A DNA stretch of 45,634 nt from Bacteroidetes bacterium MED-G13 (GCA_002457735.1 NTKO01000005.1:1-45634); one strand, 5' to 3'; positions 34,074-44,680 are shown, numbered from the stretch's first letter. The notes: a model not told the origin generated them from the sequence alone. Translations and numbers: made by a program.

Positions 34074-34262
34074 TCAAAATGACCCCCATTTATATTTTAT
34101 CATTAAGCCTAGTCCTAAATTTATGAGTACTAAGGAAATTGTTCCTGAAAGAAACCAGCTGTCTCCCTCATACTTTAAAATTATCGATTCACCAAGCAAG
34201 CACAGTCCAGAGCTGAATAGTAATAAACCAAACAGAACAAATAAATATTGTTTTAATTTCAA
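34074..34262 (-). CDS. Small two-helix membrane protein, 62 residues
   Basis: Two membrane helices (FVLFGLLLFSSGLCLLGES and FLSGTISLVLINLGLGLMI) with a short polar turn carrying KYEGDSW and a basic C-terminus. The overall look, FSSGLCLLGESII, resembles small flavobacterial membrane proteins of unknown function. It lies 50 bases upstream of the CNNM gene on the same strand and may be co-transcribed. Confidence 0.65.
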   Translation of the reverse strand: MKLKQYLFVLFGLLLFSSGLCLLGESIILKYEGDSWFLSGTISLVLINLGLGLMIKYKWGSF

Positions 34263-34313
34263 TTAACTTACTTTTGAGAATACAAAAGTTATAAAAAAAT
34301 TATGATTATTTAA

Positions 34314-35195
34314 ATGAAGGGGAATATTGAACTTTTAAGAATTATATGTGTTGTCCTTTTGGTTTTTACTCATACAAGACATGATTTTAGCGATGGGGTC
34401 ATGTATTTTATGCTTTATGACCTACCAAAATATGGCACTCTCATTCTGTCAATTATTTCAGGATATCTTTATTTTTCAATTTCCAGAAAAAATAAAAACC
34501 TCTTTAAAAAAAAAATAAAAAGTCTTGCTATTCCCTTTTTATTAGCAAATATTTCCGTCGTTATAATTGTTTCTGCAATTTTTATAATCTTTGATTTAAA
34601 TTATCTTAATAGACTGAGTTTTGACTCAGGACTAGTAACGGAAGGTATATTCTCATTGAATAGTCCACCAATTAATCCTCCCACATTTTTTATCAGAGAT
34701 ATTTTTATAATTTTTGTTCTCGTTGAGATCTTAATAAACAAAAAATTTAAACTAATATTTTTAATATTACCTTTTGCTTTTTTTGGAGAGCTTATTTTGA
34801 GATATGAAATTTTAGTGCTATTTATTGTTGGGATTATGATCTCAAAATATTTGAATAACAAAAACCAAAAATATTTCCAATTGACATTGCTAATATTACT
34901 GCCTCTTTGTTACTATTTCTGTGAGCCGATTATGAAACATCTTATATCCATTTTTATTTTTATTTCAATAATAAATATTAAAATAAAGTTTTTTAACGTG
35001 GGGGGCTATACATATCTTTTGCATTTATATCATTCCCCGGTAATTGTTTTTATTTATCCTCTTTTAAGTAAATATATTTCTAACATTTATATGCTAGTTA
35101 TATCACAGATTATTTTATCAATAATTATGGTTTATTTACTTTTCTTGATAACCAGAAGATTTGCAGTTTTAAAAATTTTGAGTGGACAAAGATAA
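34314..35195 (+). CDS. Acyltransferase 3 family membrane protein
   Basis: A 293-residue membrane protein with nine or ten helices. The N-terminal ELLRIICVVLLVFTHTRHD contains the His of the acyltransferase-3 site, ISGYLYF and IRDIFIIFVL follow, and GGYTYLLHLYHSPVIVF near the end is typical. Members O-acetylate cell-surface sugars using a cytoplasmic acyl donor. The target cannot be told from the context. It is about 50 residues shorter than common members but seems complete. Confidence 0.85.
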   Translation: MKGNIELLRIICVVLLVFTHTRHDFSDGVMYFMLYDLPKYGTLILSIISGYLYFSISRKNKNLFKKKIKSLAIPFLLANISVVIIVSAIFIIFDLNYLNRLSFDSGLVTEGIFSLNSPPINPPTFFIRDIFIIFVLVEILINKKFKLIFLILPFAFFGELILRYEILVLFIVGIMISKYLNNKNQKYFQLTLLILLPLCYYFCEPIMKHLISIFIFISIINIKIKFFNVGGYTYLLHLYHSPVIVFIYPLLSKYISNIYMLVISQIILSIIMVYLLFLITRRFAVLKILSGQR

Positions 35196-35196
35196 C

Positions 35197-35355
35197 CTAG
35201 CTCTTTTTTTTTCTTTTTTTATTTAACTTATAAGAATAATTAAATTCTAAATAATCTTTTATAAGCATCATTCTTTCTTGTAAAGAATATATGTCTGTTC
35301 TCTTATAAAACTCTTTCAATAACTTAGTGCAAGAATGAAGCTTATCTTTTTTCAT
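35197..35355 (-). CDS. Hypothetical 52-residue basic protein
   Basis: The frame from ATG at 35355 to TAG codes a basic, helix-prone, soluble protein (MKKDKLHSCTKLLKEFYKRT, ending KLNKKRKKKS). It is convergent with the acyltransferase gene and divergent from the FGE gene. No family is recognised, and the AT-rich composition makes a chance frame possible. Confidence 0.4.
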   Translation of the reverse strand: MKKDKLHSCTKLLKEFYKRTDIYSLQERMMLIKDYLEFNYSYKLNKKRKKKS

Positions 35356-35414
35356 TAGTGTTATTAATTCTAAATTTAAACGGTTACTTTTATATACTAT
35401 TAAAATATAAAACC

Positions 35415-36467
35415 TTGAACAAAAAAAATATATTTCTGCTAGTTATTTATTTATTGTTTACAGGCTGTAAAGATCTATCCAACAAAGAAAACTTAAATAT
35501 TAGTCCACCCAAAGGTATGATTTGGGTAAGTGGTAAATCATTTGTAAAAGGGGGGAAAAAAATTGATAATTATGCGATGGAACGTGAATTACCATCACAT
35601 GATGTTTATGTAGATGGCTTTTTTATAGATGTTACAGAAGTTACAAATAAACAATTCAAAAAATTTGTACAAGAAACAGAATATATAACTATTGCTGAAA
35701 GAAAAATTAAGTGGGATGAAATTAAAAAGAATTTACCCGATAATACACCAAAACCTGCAGATTCGGTTTTACAACCAGGCAGCTTAATTTTTAATAAGGA
35801 AATTAAAAAGGTTGATAATATGGGCAATTATTTTCAATGGTGGAAGTGGAAAATTGGTGCCAATTGGAAACAACCTTTGGGCCCTGGATCAACTATTGCA
35901 AATATGGATGATTTTCCGGTAGTGCACATTGCTTATGAAGATGCTCTTGCTTATTGCAAATGGGCAGGAAGAAGGTTGCCAACAGAGGCTGAATGGGAAT
36001 CAGCTGCTCAGGGGAATTTTAATGATGCTGTTTTTAGTTGGGGAAACGAATTATCACTTTTAAATCAAAATGCAAATACTTGGCAGGGGAGTTTTCCTGT
36101 TGAAAACACTCTTTTAGATAAGTATGAATCCATTGCTGCTGTTAGGTCATATCCTCCCAATAGTATTGGAGTCTATGATATGATTGGAAATGTATGGGAA
36201 ATTACTAGTGATTTGTTTAACATTAATCACTACAAAGAATTAGATCAAAGTGTTTCAATAAAAAACCCAAAAGGAGCTTCAAGTTGTTATAATCCAAGTA
36301 ACCCTTATGAAACGCAATACATTATGAAAGGAGGGTCATTTCTTTGTCATGACTCTTATTGTGCTAGTTATAGAATTTCAGCCCGAATGGGTGTAAGTAT
36401 GGGGTCTGCATCAGATCATATGGGATTTAGAACTGTGGCGACAGTAGAAATGCTCAGCGGAAATTAA
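35415..36467 (+). CDS. Formylglycine-generating enzyme (SUMF1/FGE-type lipoprotein)
   Basis: Oxidises the active-site Cys of sulfatases to formylglycine, using oxygen and copper. The 350 residues have a lipoprotein signal with lipobox LLFTGC and the FGE domain (GMIWVSGKSF, EVTNKQFKKFV, WAGRRLPTEAEWE, VYDMIGNVWE). The catalytic pair lies in GGSFLCHDSYCASYR. The C-x4-C spacing equals that of human FGE (Cys336/Cys341), so it is a true FGE, not a cysteine-less relative such as EgtB or a gliding protein. I use TTG 35415 as start, because it puts the signal sequence at the N-terminus. A longer frame from GTG 35358 adds 19 residues. A sulfatase is present 6 kb away. Confidence 0.9.
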   Translation: MNKKNIFLLVIYLLFTGCKDLSNKENLNISPPKGMIWVSGKSFVKGGKKIDNYAMERELPSHDVYVDGFFIDVTEVTNKQFKKFVQETEYITIAERKIKWDEIKKNLPDNTPKPADSVLQPGSLIFNKEIKKVDNMGNYFQWWKWKIGANWKQPLGPGSTIANMDDFPVVHIAYEDALAYCKWAGRRLPTEAEWESAAQGNFNDAVFSWGNELSLLNQNANTWQGSFPVENTLLDKYESIAAVRSYPPNSIGVYDMIGNVWEITSDLFNINHYKELDQSVSIKNPKGASSCYNPSNPYETQYIMKGGSFLCHDSYCASYRISARMGVSMGSASDHMGFRTVATVEMLSGN

Positions 36468-36557
36468 TTTCTATTTTAAATATATTATCGTTTTCTCTGA
36501 AATTCTTTGTCGATTTTTTATATTTAATACTTAAACTAACGCATCTCTTTTTTTTCA

Positions 36558-38045
36558 ATGTATAACCTAGGACTTGATATCGGAAGCTCATCTGTGAAGG
36601 CTGGATTAGTTGATGCAGCAAATGGAAAATCAATACACAGTATTCATGAGCCAAAAAATGAAATGGGAATAGTATCCATTAAAGATGACTGGGCAGAGCA
36701 AGACCCAAACGATTGGTGGCTACATACATGTAGGGCTATTCAAAGGGTTTGTCATGAATCAAATACAGATCCAAAAAAGATAATTTCTATTGGAATATCA
36801 TATCAGATGCATGGATTAGTCCTTATTGATAATAAAGGGGATGTTTTAAGAAACTCAATTATCTGGTGTGATAGCCGTGCGGTGGAAATAGGGAATAAAG
36901 CATTTTCAGAAATTGGAGAAGAAAAATGTATGAAAAACCTTCTAAATTCACCTGGAAATTTCACAGCTTCCAAGTTAAAATGGGTAAAAGACAATGAGCC
37001 TGAGGTTTATCAAAATATATATAAGTATATGTTGCCTGGAGATTTTATTGCTTTTAAATTATCAGGTGATATAAACACTACTTGTAGTGGTCTTTCAGAG
37101 GGTATTTTATGGGATTTTAATAATGATAAAACTGCTGATTGGCTGCTAGAATATTATGGAATAGACTCCAATCTTACGCCAGATTTAGTAGAAAACTTTT
37201 CAATACAAGGAAAAGTAAATAATGAAGCTGCAGTGGAAACTGGTTTGTCTATAGGAACAGCCATTACTTACAGAGCCGGTGATCAGCCCAATAATGCTTT
37301 GGCCTTAAATGTATTTAAAAATGGCGAGGTTGCTGCATCGGGGGGAACTTCTGGCGTTATATATTGTGTTACCAAAAATATTGAATCAAAAGAATCCTCC
37401 AGAATTAATCATTTTGCGCATGTTAATCACACCAGCAATCACAAATCGCTTGGGAAATTATTATGTATTAACGGGGCAGGAATTCAATATAGATGGCTGC
37501 GAAATCACAGCGTGGGAAACTCTTATGAAAAAATGAATGAGCTTGCATCAAAAGTTCCTGTTGGTTCTGCAGGTTTATCTACAATACCATTTGGAAATGG
37601 CGCTGAAAGGATGCTTAACAATATTAATTTAGGTACTCACATATGTAATATTAATTTAAACAAGCACTCTCATGGTCATCTTTACAGATCTTCTTTGGAA
37701 GGAATCGCATTTTCTTTTATGTATGGAATGGAAATTTTAAAAGATGATGGCGCGGAGATTAATGTTTTGAGAGCAGGTAATGACAACTTATTTCGCTCTA
37801 AGATATTTTCAAATACAGTTGCTACATTAATTGGTCATGAGATAGAAATTTACAATACTACTGGGGCATATGGAGCAGCCAGGGCATCTGCTGTAGTAGA
37901 TAAAGATTTAAGTTCATTCAGTAAAGATCTTACCGCAAATGATCACGTATTAACATATCTTCCGCTTAAAGACAAATCTGAGTATGAAGATGCTTATGAA
38001 AATTGGAAAAAAAATTTACTAAATATATTAAATAACAAACTTTAA
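36558..38045 (+). CDS. xylB: Xylulokinase
   Basis: Phosphorylates D-xylulose to xylulose 5-phosphate. It is a 495-residue FGGY-family kinase. The N-terminal ATP loop is [13 protein letters not shown], the sugar-binding [13 protein letters not shown] contains the catalytic-region Gln-Met-His, and IIWCDSRA and [11 protein letters not shown] follow. The C-terminal [13 protein letters not shown] and YGAARASA belong to the second lobe. xylA follows after 4 bases, which fixes the role. First gene of the xylBA-symporter-esterase operon. Confidence 0.96.
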   Translation: MYNLGLDIGSSSVKAGLVDAANGKSIHSIHEPKNEMGIVSIKDDWAEQDPNDWWLHTCRAIQRVCHESNTDPKKIISIGISYQMHGLVLIDNKGDVLRNSIIWCDSRAVEIGNKAFSEIGEEKCMKNLLNSPGNFTASKLKWVKDNEPEVYQNIYKYMLPGDFIAFKLSGDINTTCSGLSEGILWDFNNDKTADWLLEYYGIDSNLTPDLVENFSIQGKVNNEAAVETGLSIGTAITYRAGDQPNNALALNVFKNGEVAASGGTSGVIYCVTKNIESKESSRINHFAHVNHTSNHKSLGKLLCINGAGIQYRWLRNHSVGNSYEKMNELASKVPVGSAGLSTIPFGNGAERMLNNINLGTHICNINLNKHSHGHLYRSSLEGIAFSFMYGMEILKDDGAEINVLRAGNDNLFRSKIFSNTVATLIGHEIEIYNTTGAYGAARASAVVDKDLSSFSKDLTANDHVLTYLPLKDKSEYEDAYENWKKNLLNILNNKL

Positions 38046-38049
38046 AGAA

Positions 38050-39363
38050 ATGAGTAAAGAATATTATAAGGGAATTAGCAAAATTAAATTTGAAGGGCCA
38101 GAATCTGATAACCCACTGGCTTTTAAATATTACGATCCAGAAAAAGTTGTGGCTGGTAAAACTATGAAAGAGCATTTTAAATTTGCAATAGCATATTGGC
38201 ATTCCTTCTGTGGAGTTGGGTCAGACCCATTTGGACCTGGAACACAAAACTTTGAATGGGATAAATCACCTGACCCTGTCCAAGCAGCAAAAGATAAAGC
38301 TGATGCAGCTTTTGAATTCATCAGTAAAATGGGCTTTGAATATTTTTGTTTTCATGATTATGATCTCATTAAGGAAGGATCTAGTTTGATGGATTCAGAA
38401 AAAAGATTAAACTCAATTGTAGAATATATTAAAGAAAAGAAATCAGACTCTGGAATTAAACTATTGTGGGGCACGGCAAATTGCTTTTCAAACCCAAGAT
38501 ATATGAACGGGGCTGCAACAAACCCAAATTTCAATATCGTTGCAAGAGCTGGAGCACAAGTTAAGTTAGCCTTGGATGCAACCATTGCATTAAATGGGGA
38601 AAATTATGTGTTTTGGGGTGGGCGTGAAGGCTATATGTCTCTACTAAATACTGACATGGGTAGAGAATTAGACCACATGGGTCAATTTCTAACTATGGCA
38701 AAAGATTATGCAAGAGCACAAGGATTTACCGGCACCTTTTTTATTGAACCAAAACCGATGGAGCCAATGAAACACCAATATGATTTTGACTCTGCTACTG
38801 CAATTGGATTTTTAAAAGAATATGGCTTAGAAAAGGATTTCAAGCTTAATATTGAAGTTAACCATGCAACTTTGGCGCAGCATACAATGCAACACGAATT
38901 AGCAGTGGCTGCCAAAGCTGGTATGCTGGGAAGTATCGATGCAAATAGAGGAGATTACCAAAATGGCTGGGACACAGACCAATTTCCAAATAATATCGAA
39001 GAGACAACAGAAGCTATGCTTGTTTTCCTTGAGGCAGAGGGGTTAAAAGGAGGTGGAATTAACTTTGATGCTAAAATCAGAAGAAATTCTACTGATATTG
39101 AAGATATTTTTTATGCTCATATTGGTGGTGCTGATACCTTCGCTAGAGCATTGATGACAGCTGATAAAATTATTTCATCATCATCATATTCTGAGTTAAG
39201 AAGAAAAAGATATCAAACCTTTGATAGCGGCAAAGGAAAAGATTTTGAAAATGGGAAATTAGCGCTAAATGATCTATATAATATAGCAAAGGATTCTAAT
39301 GAGATTGCATTAGAAAGCGGTAAACAAGAACTTTTTGAAAATATAATTAATCAGTATATCTAA
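38050..39363 (+). CDS. xylA: Xylose isomerase
   Basis: Converts D-xylose to D-xylulose with two divalent metal ions. The 437 residues are the class II length. Visible motifs are YFCFHDYDL (active-site His and Asp), [26 protein letters not shown] (metal Glu and Lys), [12 protein letters not shown], and [17 protein letters not shown] with further metal ligands. Position 4 bases after xylB and 5 before the sugar symporter gives an uninterrupted catabolic operon. Confidence 0.98.
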   Translation: MSKEYYKGISKIKFEGPESDNPLAFKYYDPEKVVAGKTMKEHFKFAIAYWHSFCGVGSDPFGPGTQNFEWDKSPDPVQAAKDKADAAFEFISKMGFEYFCFHDYDLIKEGSSLMDSEKRLNSIVEYIKEKKSDSGIKLLWGTANCFSNPRYMNGAATNPNFNIVARAGAQVKLALDATIALNGENYVFWGGREGYMSLLNTDMGRELDHMGQFLTMAKDYARAQGFTGTFFIEPKPMEPMKHQYDFDSATAIGFLKEYGLEKDFKLNIEVNHATLAQHTMQHELAVAAKAGMLGSIDANRGDYQNGWDTDQFPNNIEETTEAMLVFLEAEGLKGGGINFDAKIRRNSTDIEDIFYAHIGGADTFARALMTADKIISSSSYSELRRKRYQTFDSGKGKDFENGKLALNDLYNIAKDSNEIALESGKQELFENIINQYI

Positions 39364-39368
39364 TTGTT

Positions 39369-41021
39369 TTGACAACGGTTTTAGAAACGTTAGATTGGTT
39401 TGTTCTTGGTGGATATTTTTTCGCCCTAATTCTTGTTGCGGTATGGGTAGCTGTACAAAAAAATAAAAATACAGAGGATTATTTTTTAGCAGGAAGAAAT
39501 GTAGGATGGTTTGTTATAGGTGCTTCTATTTTTGCTTCTAATATTGGATCCGAACATGTTGTTGGGTTGGCTGGAACTGGGTTTGAGTCAGGTACACCAA
39601 TGGCGCATTATGAACTACATGCATGGATTGTATTGCTTTTAGGCTGGCTATTCCTCCCATTTTACATTAGAAGCGGCGCATTTACAATGCCAGAGTTTCT
39701 AGAAAAAAGATTTGACTCTAGATCCAGATGGTTTTTATCATTGTTTTCTCTAGTTGCATATGTGCTTACAAAAGTATCTGTCACTATTTATGCTGGGGGG
39801 ATAGTTGTTTCTGAATTACTTGGAATACCCTTTTGGTACGGAGCAATCGGGGTAGTTGTTTTTACAGGAATTTATACAGTGATTGGAGGGATGAAAGCGG
39901 TAATTTATACAGAAGCTTTACAAGCAATAGTGTTGATTATAGGATCTTTTATCATTACCTACCTCGGACTTCAGGAAGTTGGCGGATGGAATGAATTAAG
40001 AAATATTGTTGTTGCTGAAAGTCCTAACCATTTTAATATGTGGAGGCCAATGACTGATCCTGACTTTCCTTGGACAGGGCTATTATTTGGTGGAACAATT
40101 GTAGGAGTTTGGTATTGGTGTACAGATCAATATATTGTTCAAAGAACACTTGCAGCAAATAATATTAAAATTGGAAGAAGAGGGGCAATCTTCGGAGCAT
40201 ACTTGAAATTACTTCCAATTTTTATATTTCTAATTCCTGGGATTATCGCATTTGCACTTTCTATTAAAGACCCTACAATTTTTTACATTGAAAAAGCTGA
40301 TAGGGCATTTCCAATGTTAGTGAAAACTCTGCTCCCAGTAGGGTTAAAAGGTCTTGTTGCAGGTGGTCTTATGGCAGCTTTAATGAGCTCATTGGCATCA
40401 GTGTTTAACTCCTGCTCAACAATATTTACCATTGATATTTATAAAAAACTTAGGCCACTTGAATCGGAAAAGAAATTATTAAATATTGGGAAAATTGCTA
40501 CAACTGTAATTGTAATTCTAGGGATAATTTGGATTCCCATAATGGAAAAGATTGGAGGTGGGGTTATGTACCAATATCTTCAAAATGTTCAGTCATATAT
40601 CGCGCCGCCAGTAACTGCTGTATTTTTACTTGGTATTATTTGGAAAAGAGTAAATGCTGAGGCTGCAATAACAACTTTATTGGCTGGATTAATTTTACTT
40701 ATACTTCGACTAGGATCTGAAATTTATTATCAACCCATCATTACTTCTGGACAAGTTATAGATAATTTTATGTTTGCATTTGCCACAGTTAATTTTTCAC
40801 ACATGGCCATACTAATGTTTATATTTTCTGTTTTATTATGTGTTTCGGTAAGTATTTTGACAAGCCCCCCCAATTATACAAAAATTAGTGGATTGTCCTA
40901 TGGAACACTTTCTCAAAATCATAGAAAAGAAAATAGAGAAAGTTACGATACAGTTGATATAATCCTCTCAATTATTCTAATAATAATTGTAGTATCAATT
41001 TTAAGTTACTTTACAGCTTAA
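39369..41021 (+). CDS. Sodium/sugar symporter of the SSS family
   Basis: Imports a sugar, presumably xylose, across the inner membrane with Na+. It has 550 residues and about 14 helices. SGLT-type marks are NTEDYFLAGRNVGWFVIG, ASNIGSEHVVGLAGTGF, FTMPEFLEKRFDSRSRW and GVWYWCTDQYIVQRTLAA. The start is TTG (39369), the only reasonable initiator ahead of the first helix; an ATG start is absent. Substrate is inferred from the xylBA operon. Confidence 0.93.
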   Translation: MTTVLETLDWFVLGGYFFALILVAVWVAVQKNKNTEDYFLAGRNVGWFVIGASIFASNIGSEHVVGLAGTGFESGTPMAHYELHAWIVLLLGWLFLPFYIRSGAFTMPEFLEKRFDSRSRWFLSLFSLVAYVLTKVSVTIYAGGIVVSELLGIPFWYGAIGVVVFTGIYTVIGGMKAVIYTEALQAIVLIIGSFIITYLGLQEVGGWNELRNIVVAESPNHFNMWRPMTDPDFPWTGLLFGGTIVGVWYWCTDQYIVQRTLAANNIKIGRRGAIFGAYLKLLPIFIFLIPGIIAFALSIKDPTIFYIEKADRAFPMLVKTLLPVGLKGLVAGGLMAALMSSLASVFNSCSTIFTIDIYKKLRPLESEKKLLNIGKIATTVIVILGIIWIPIMEKIGGGVMYQYLQNVQSYIAPPVTAVFLLGIIWKRVNAEAAITTLLAGLILLILRLGSEIYYQPIITSGQVIDNFMFAFATVNFSHMAILMFIFSVLLCVSVSILTSPPNYTKISGLSYGTLSQNHRKENRESYDTVDIILSIILIIIVVSILSYFTA

Positions 41022-41025
41022 TTAT

Positions 41026-41886
41026 ATGAAATACTTAAAATTTTTGTTTTTACTAACCTTTATAATGTCATGTAAAGATGATAATATTAGTCAGCAAAAT
41101 ACAACCTCAGAGAATTCGTACATATTAAAATCAAAATCAATAGATATTCTCCAAAATATTGAAGGCCAGAATTACCTGAGAAATGTTATCATCCAGGCTC
41201 CTATTAACATTGAAGAGGGCAAAATATATCCGATTGTTTTTGCATTTCATGGAAGAGGTGGGAATAATGTAAGCTGGATTAATAAGCTTAATCTATTTAC
41301 AATAACTGGTGAATTTATTGGAATCTACCCTCAAGGGTTTTTAGAGTCTTGGAACTTGGGGACGGAACCATCTACAGCAGATGATATTGAATTTGTAGAC
41401 TTAATCGTTGAAGAATTGCAAAACTATAACAATTTGGATTTTGAAAGAATGTATGCAATTGGAACATCCAATGGGGCTGGAATGGTAAATAAACTCGCCC
41501 TAGAAACAAACCACTTTAAAGCAATTGCGCCTGTTGTTTCTCAGTTAATTGAAAGTCTTCAATTTACCGAAACAACTCAACCTGTTTCCGTTTTTCAAAT
41601 AAATGGAGCAGCGGACACAACAGTTCCAATTGAGGGAGGGCTAAGAATGGGGCATAACTTTCTTGACGCATATGAAAGTGCAAGTCTATGGGCAAGTGAG
41701 TTTAATTGTACTAATTCTCCAATCATAATTTATCTAGGAGATGATACACTTTACATTTTTGAATCCTGCGACAACGATAAAGAAATTCAGTATTTAAGAA
41801 TTGAAAATGGGGAACACAACCTTCACTGGGGCCCTGGATCTCAACAATTATTTCATCTAATTTGGAGCTTCTTACAGAGGTTTTAA
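41026..41886 (+). CDS. Secreted esterase, CE1/PHB-depolymerase-like lipoprotein
   Basis: An alpha/beta-hydrolase of 286 residues with lipoprotein signal FIMSCKDDN. Oxyanion region FAFHGRGGNNVSW, nucleophile Ser in AIGTSNGAGMV, Asp in NGAADTTVPIEGG, and His in ENGEHNLHWGPG complete the triad. It resembles the LpqC/feruloyl-esterase group. In an operon with xylBA and a symporter, removal of acetyl or feruloyl groups from xylan fragments is the likely task. Its start lies 4 bases after the symporter stop, and its end overlaps the convergent esterase by 4 bases. Confidence 0.87.
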   Translation: MKYLKFLFLLTFIMSCKDDNISQQNTTSENSYILKSKSIDILQNIEGQNYLRNVIIQAPINIEEGKIYPIVFAFHGRGGNNVSWINKLNLFTITGEFIGIYPQGFLESWNLGTEPSTADDIEFVDLIVEELQNYNNLDFERMYAIGTSNGAGMVNKLALETNHFKAIAPVVSQLIESLQFTETTQPVSVFQINGAADTTVPIEGGLRMGHNFLDAYESASLWASEFNCTNSPIIIYLGDDTLYIFESCDNDKEIQYLRIENGEHNLHWGPGSQQLFHLIWSFLQRF

Positions 41887-42764
41887 TCCTTGATGGTGGG
41901 GTCTCCAGTTAAATACCCATTTGATTTTAAAAAAAGATCCAATTGATAAACGGTATCAACAAAGTCTTCACCTTTATTGAAAAAACCATGTTCAGCGTCT
42001 TTATAGAAGACTACATCACATCTAACATTGTTAGATATCATTATTTCTTTGTATTCATTTATTTTTATTACAGGCACTAAATTGTCATTTGTACCTGTTA
42101 AAATTATAGTCGGAGGGGTGTTATTAGAAATATGATGAATAGGGGAAATCTCATAAGGATTGTCGGTTATTTTATTTCCGACCCTTCTCAAGAAAGATCC
42201 ATATCCCCAAGCTCCAGGGGTTGTATCTAATATTGGATTGAACAAAATCAACAAATTTGGTTTGGAGCTTATTTTAAGATTTTCATTAATATTGTCATAA
42301 TTGGAGATGTTTGCTGATGCAGCTGCAAGATGCCCGCCAGCTGAGCCTCCACTAACAGCAATTTTTTCAGGGTCTAATGATAAAGATTTTGAATTTGACC
42401 TAATATACCTAATTGCGGACTTTGCATCCTCAACAGATTGGAAAGGAGTAGAATTATGTATACTTGTTACTCTATACTCTGCAATAATTGCAATCATACC
42501 GCGTGAGGCAAAATAAACTGATTGCTTCTCAAACTGTTTAATATACTGATTCTTCCAAGCACCTCCATGAAAAAAAACTATGCACTTGTAAATTTTTGAG
42601 CTATTAAACTTTTCGGGACGATATACATGTAAGTTTAAATCAATATTATCAATTGATTTATATAATATAATCTGAGGATTTATTTCAGAAATATTAATTT
42701 CTGCAAAAGTGAAGCTAATTGAAAGTGAAAAAATAAATATTAAAAAAAGTCTTCTACAAATCAT
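41883..42764 (-). CDS. Exported alpha/beta-hydrolase, BD-FAE/acetylesterase type
   Basis: A 293-residue exported esterase with a signal peptide (about 1-21, ending TFAE). The HGG oxyanion motif FFHGGAWKN, the nucleophile in SGGSAGGHLAAA, Asp in LTGTNDNLVPV, and His in AEHGFFNKG are all present. The HGGxW plus GGSAGG form is that of bifunctional xylan/feruloyl esterases and lipase-like carbohydrate esterases. It lies 11 bases downstream of the leftward sulfatase gene, so both are probably made together. Confidence 0.88.
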   Translation of the reverse strand: MICRRLFLIFIFSLSISFTFAEINISEINPQIILYKSIDNIDLNLHVYRPEKFNSSKIYKCIVFFHGGAWKNQYIKQFEKQSVYFASRGMIAIIAEYRVTSIHNSTPFQSVEDAKSAIRYIRSNSKSLSLDPEKIAVSGGSAGGHLAAASANISNYDNINENLKISSKPNLLILFNPILDTTPGAWGYGSFLRRVGNKITDNPYEISPIHHISNNTPPTIILTGTNDNLVPVIKINEYKEIMISNNVRCDVVFYKDAEHGFFNKGEDFVDTVYQLDLFLKSNGYLTGDPTIKD

Positions 42765-42775
42765 AGTATTAGGCC

Positions 42776-44680
42776 CTACTTTCTTAATTTTTTCATTTTC
42801 TCTTTTTCTAATTCCTTAATTTTCTCAAATTGTTTGTTCGTGAATTTAAGTAATAGCTCTTTACTGGTAATTGAATAAGTTTCACGGTAAATTATCTGAA
42901 CTTCATCTTTAGTTAAATCTTTAGATGCAGTTAATTCATTATTCCTTGCATACTTTTCATACAGGACTTGCTCTAAATAAGTTGCTTGCTTTGTATTCAT
43001 CAACATTTCTGACATAATATATTGACTGATAACTTTTGATCTTTCTTTGGCCCACATATTATTTCTGCTTACAGTAATTTCTTTAGCCCTAATTTCATTC
43101 TTGACAACAATTGGCTCATTGATTACTTGAGAATTAAAAAATCTAGCCGCCAAAGTTTGAAATGTCAGTTTTAATCTACTATATTCCGGATAGTCAATTT
43201 TGTTTTCTGTTTCCAAAGGGTCGTTTTCATAGTCAAATAACTCCTCAGCATAAATATCTTCAATATAAATAGGCTCTGTACTTTTCTTATTCTTTATCCA
43301 AACCGTGTATCTATGAGTTTTTGTTCTAAAGCTATATCCCATAATACCTCCATGTCTTGGATACTGACTGACTGCAAATATTTTTGATGATACCCCTTGT
43401 CCCAAAACCTGAGGTCTCAAGCTTATACCATCTAATACCTGTGGAATTTCAATATTTGATAAATCGCAAAGCGTTGGAAATACATCAATAAACTCAGTTG
43501 GAGATTTTACCTTAACTGTTTTCTTTATAGTTGGATCTTTAATTAATAATGGGGATCTAGTTGATTGCTCAAAATTAGTGTGTTTAGTCCACTGACTATG
43601 ATCTCCCAAGTGAAAACCATGATCTCCCCACAAGACAATTATGGTATTTTTTTCAAGACCTTTTTCTTTGAGTTTTGCCATTACTTTACCTACCTGAGCA
43701 TCAATATAGCTTGTTGCTGCATAATATCCGTGAATCAATTTTCGTTGAATATTATCTGGTAATATTAACAGCCCCTCTTCATTCTCATTATATTCAATTC
43801 CTGGCATCTTATAGGAGTTGATTTCCCAACCACCTTTGTATGCAATATCAACTGGGTTTTTAGATTTTGTTTGAAACTCAGCTAATTGAATTTGATCTTC
43901 ATTATATAAATCCCAATATTTTGTAGGAGCATTAAATGGTAAATGTGGTCGTTTAAATCCAACAGCTAAGAAAAATGGCTGAGATGTATCAATATTTTCT
44001 AAGACGTCAACTGCCTTATTAGCTATAGCACCATCTACATACGCACCATCTGGAACATCAGCTTTTTCATATGGAGGCTTATACCTTTCTGATTCATACT
44101 TGTTAATATTCTCAACCCCTTTTGCAATGGCCTCCTGTCTTAACTTACCTCTAATTTCTCTGTTTTCTTTACCTTGATAAAAACCACCCGCTGGAAAGCT
44201 ATAACCCTCAGGGAAAGTTAACTTATTTTGGGTGATAAAAGGTTGTGACCAAGAGCGTCTATCTCTTCCATTATCAACTGCCCTTGGATCATAAATCTTC
44301 CCAACTCCAATTGTTTGATAACCATTATTTTTAAAATGTTCCGGAAGAGTCAACACATCAGGATTCATATCACGCATCTTTGTTTTTAAATCCCAAACTC
44401 GAGTTTTATCTGGTCTTAAACCGGTTAAAAAACTAACGCGCGATGCAGCACAAATTGCAAGCTGAGTTTGATTATTGAGAAATACAGTAGCATTCTCTGA
44501 GAGTTTGTCAATATTTGGAGTAATTGCAAATTCATCTCCAAAACTTCCAATGCTAGGCTTTAAATCATCAATTGAAATAAATAAAATATTTGGCTTATCA
44601 TTTTCTTGGCTTAACAGAAAAAAGGGAATAAAAAAAACTATAGAAAATATAATTGATATGCTGTAATTTCTTTTTTGCAT
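42776..44680 (-). CDS. Sulfatase, formylglycine-dependent (family S1, iduronate-2-sulfatase-like)
   Basis: Hydrolyses sulfate esters, probably on a polysaccharide. The 634 residues start with a signal peptide (to about SQEND). Metal site ISIDDLKPSIGSFGDE is followed by the modification motif ICAASRVSFLTGLRPD (C-x-A-x-R; Cys becomes formylglycine), then VGKIYDP, VGFKRPHLPF, WGDHGFHLGDHSQWTKH. A charged C-terminal extension of about 120 residues (from around SQVINEP to KEKMKKLRK) is longer than usual. The FGE at 35415 can supply the modification. Divergent from the GH10 gene, and 11 bases ahead of the esterase. Confidence 0.93.
   Translation of the reverse strand: MQKRNYSISIIFSIVFFIPFFLLSQENDKPNILFISIDDLKPSIGSFGDEFAITPNIDKLSENATVFLNNQTQLAICAASRVSFLTGLRPDKTRVWDLKTKMRDMNPDVLTLPEHFKNNGYQTIGVGKIYDPRAVDNGRDRRSWSQPFITQNKLTFPEGYSFPAGGFYQGKENREIRGKLRQEAIAKGVENINKYESERYKPPYEKADVPDGAYVDGAIANKAVDVLENIDTSQPFFLAVGFKRPHLPFNAPTKYWDLYNEDQIQLAEFQTKSKNPVDIAYKGGWEINSYKMPGIEYNENEEGLLILPDNIQRKLIHGYYAATSYIDAQVGKVMAKLKEKGLEKNTIIVLWGDHGFHLGDHSQWTKHTNFEQSTRSPLLIKDPTIKKTVKVKSPTEFIDVFPTLCDLSNIEIPQVLDGISLRPQVLGQGVSSKIFAVSQYPRHGGIMGYSFRTKTHRYTVWIKNKKSTEPIYIEDIYAEELFDYENDPLETENKIDYPEYSRLKLTFQTLAARFFNSQVINEPIVVKNEIRAKEITVSRNNMWAKERSKVISQYIMSEMLMNTKQATYLEQVLYEKYARNNELTASKDLTKDEVQIIYRETYSITSKELLLKFTNKQFEKIKELEKEKMKKLRK

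Noticed and set aside
34069-34266. A 65-codon plus-strand frame opposite the 62-residue membrane protein
   Set aside because: The minus-strand frame has the membrane pattern of known small proteins; the plus-strand translation is unstructured and lacks family features.
37309-37536. A 75-codon plus-strand frame within xylB
   Set aside because: It is an out-of-frame shadow of the xylulokinase coding sequence.
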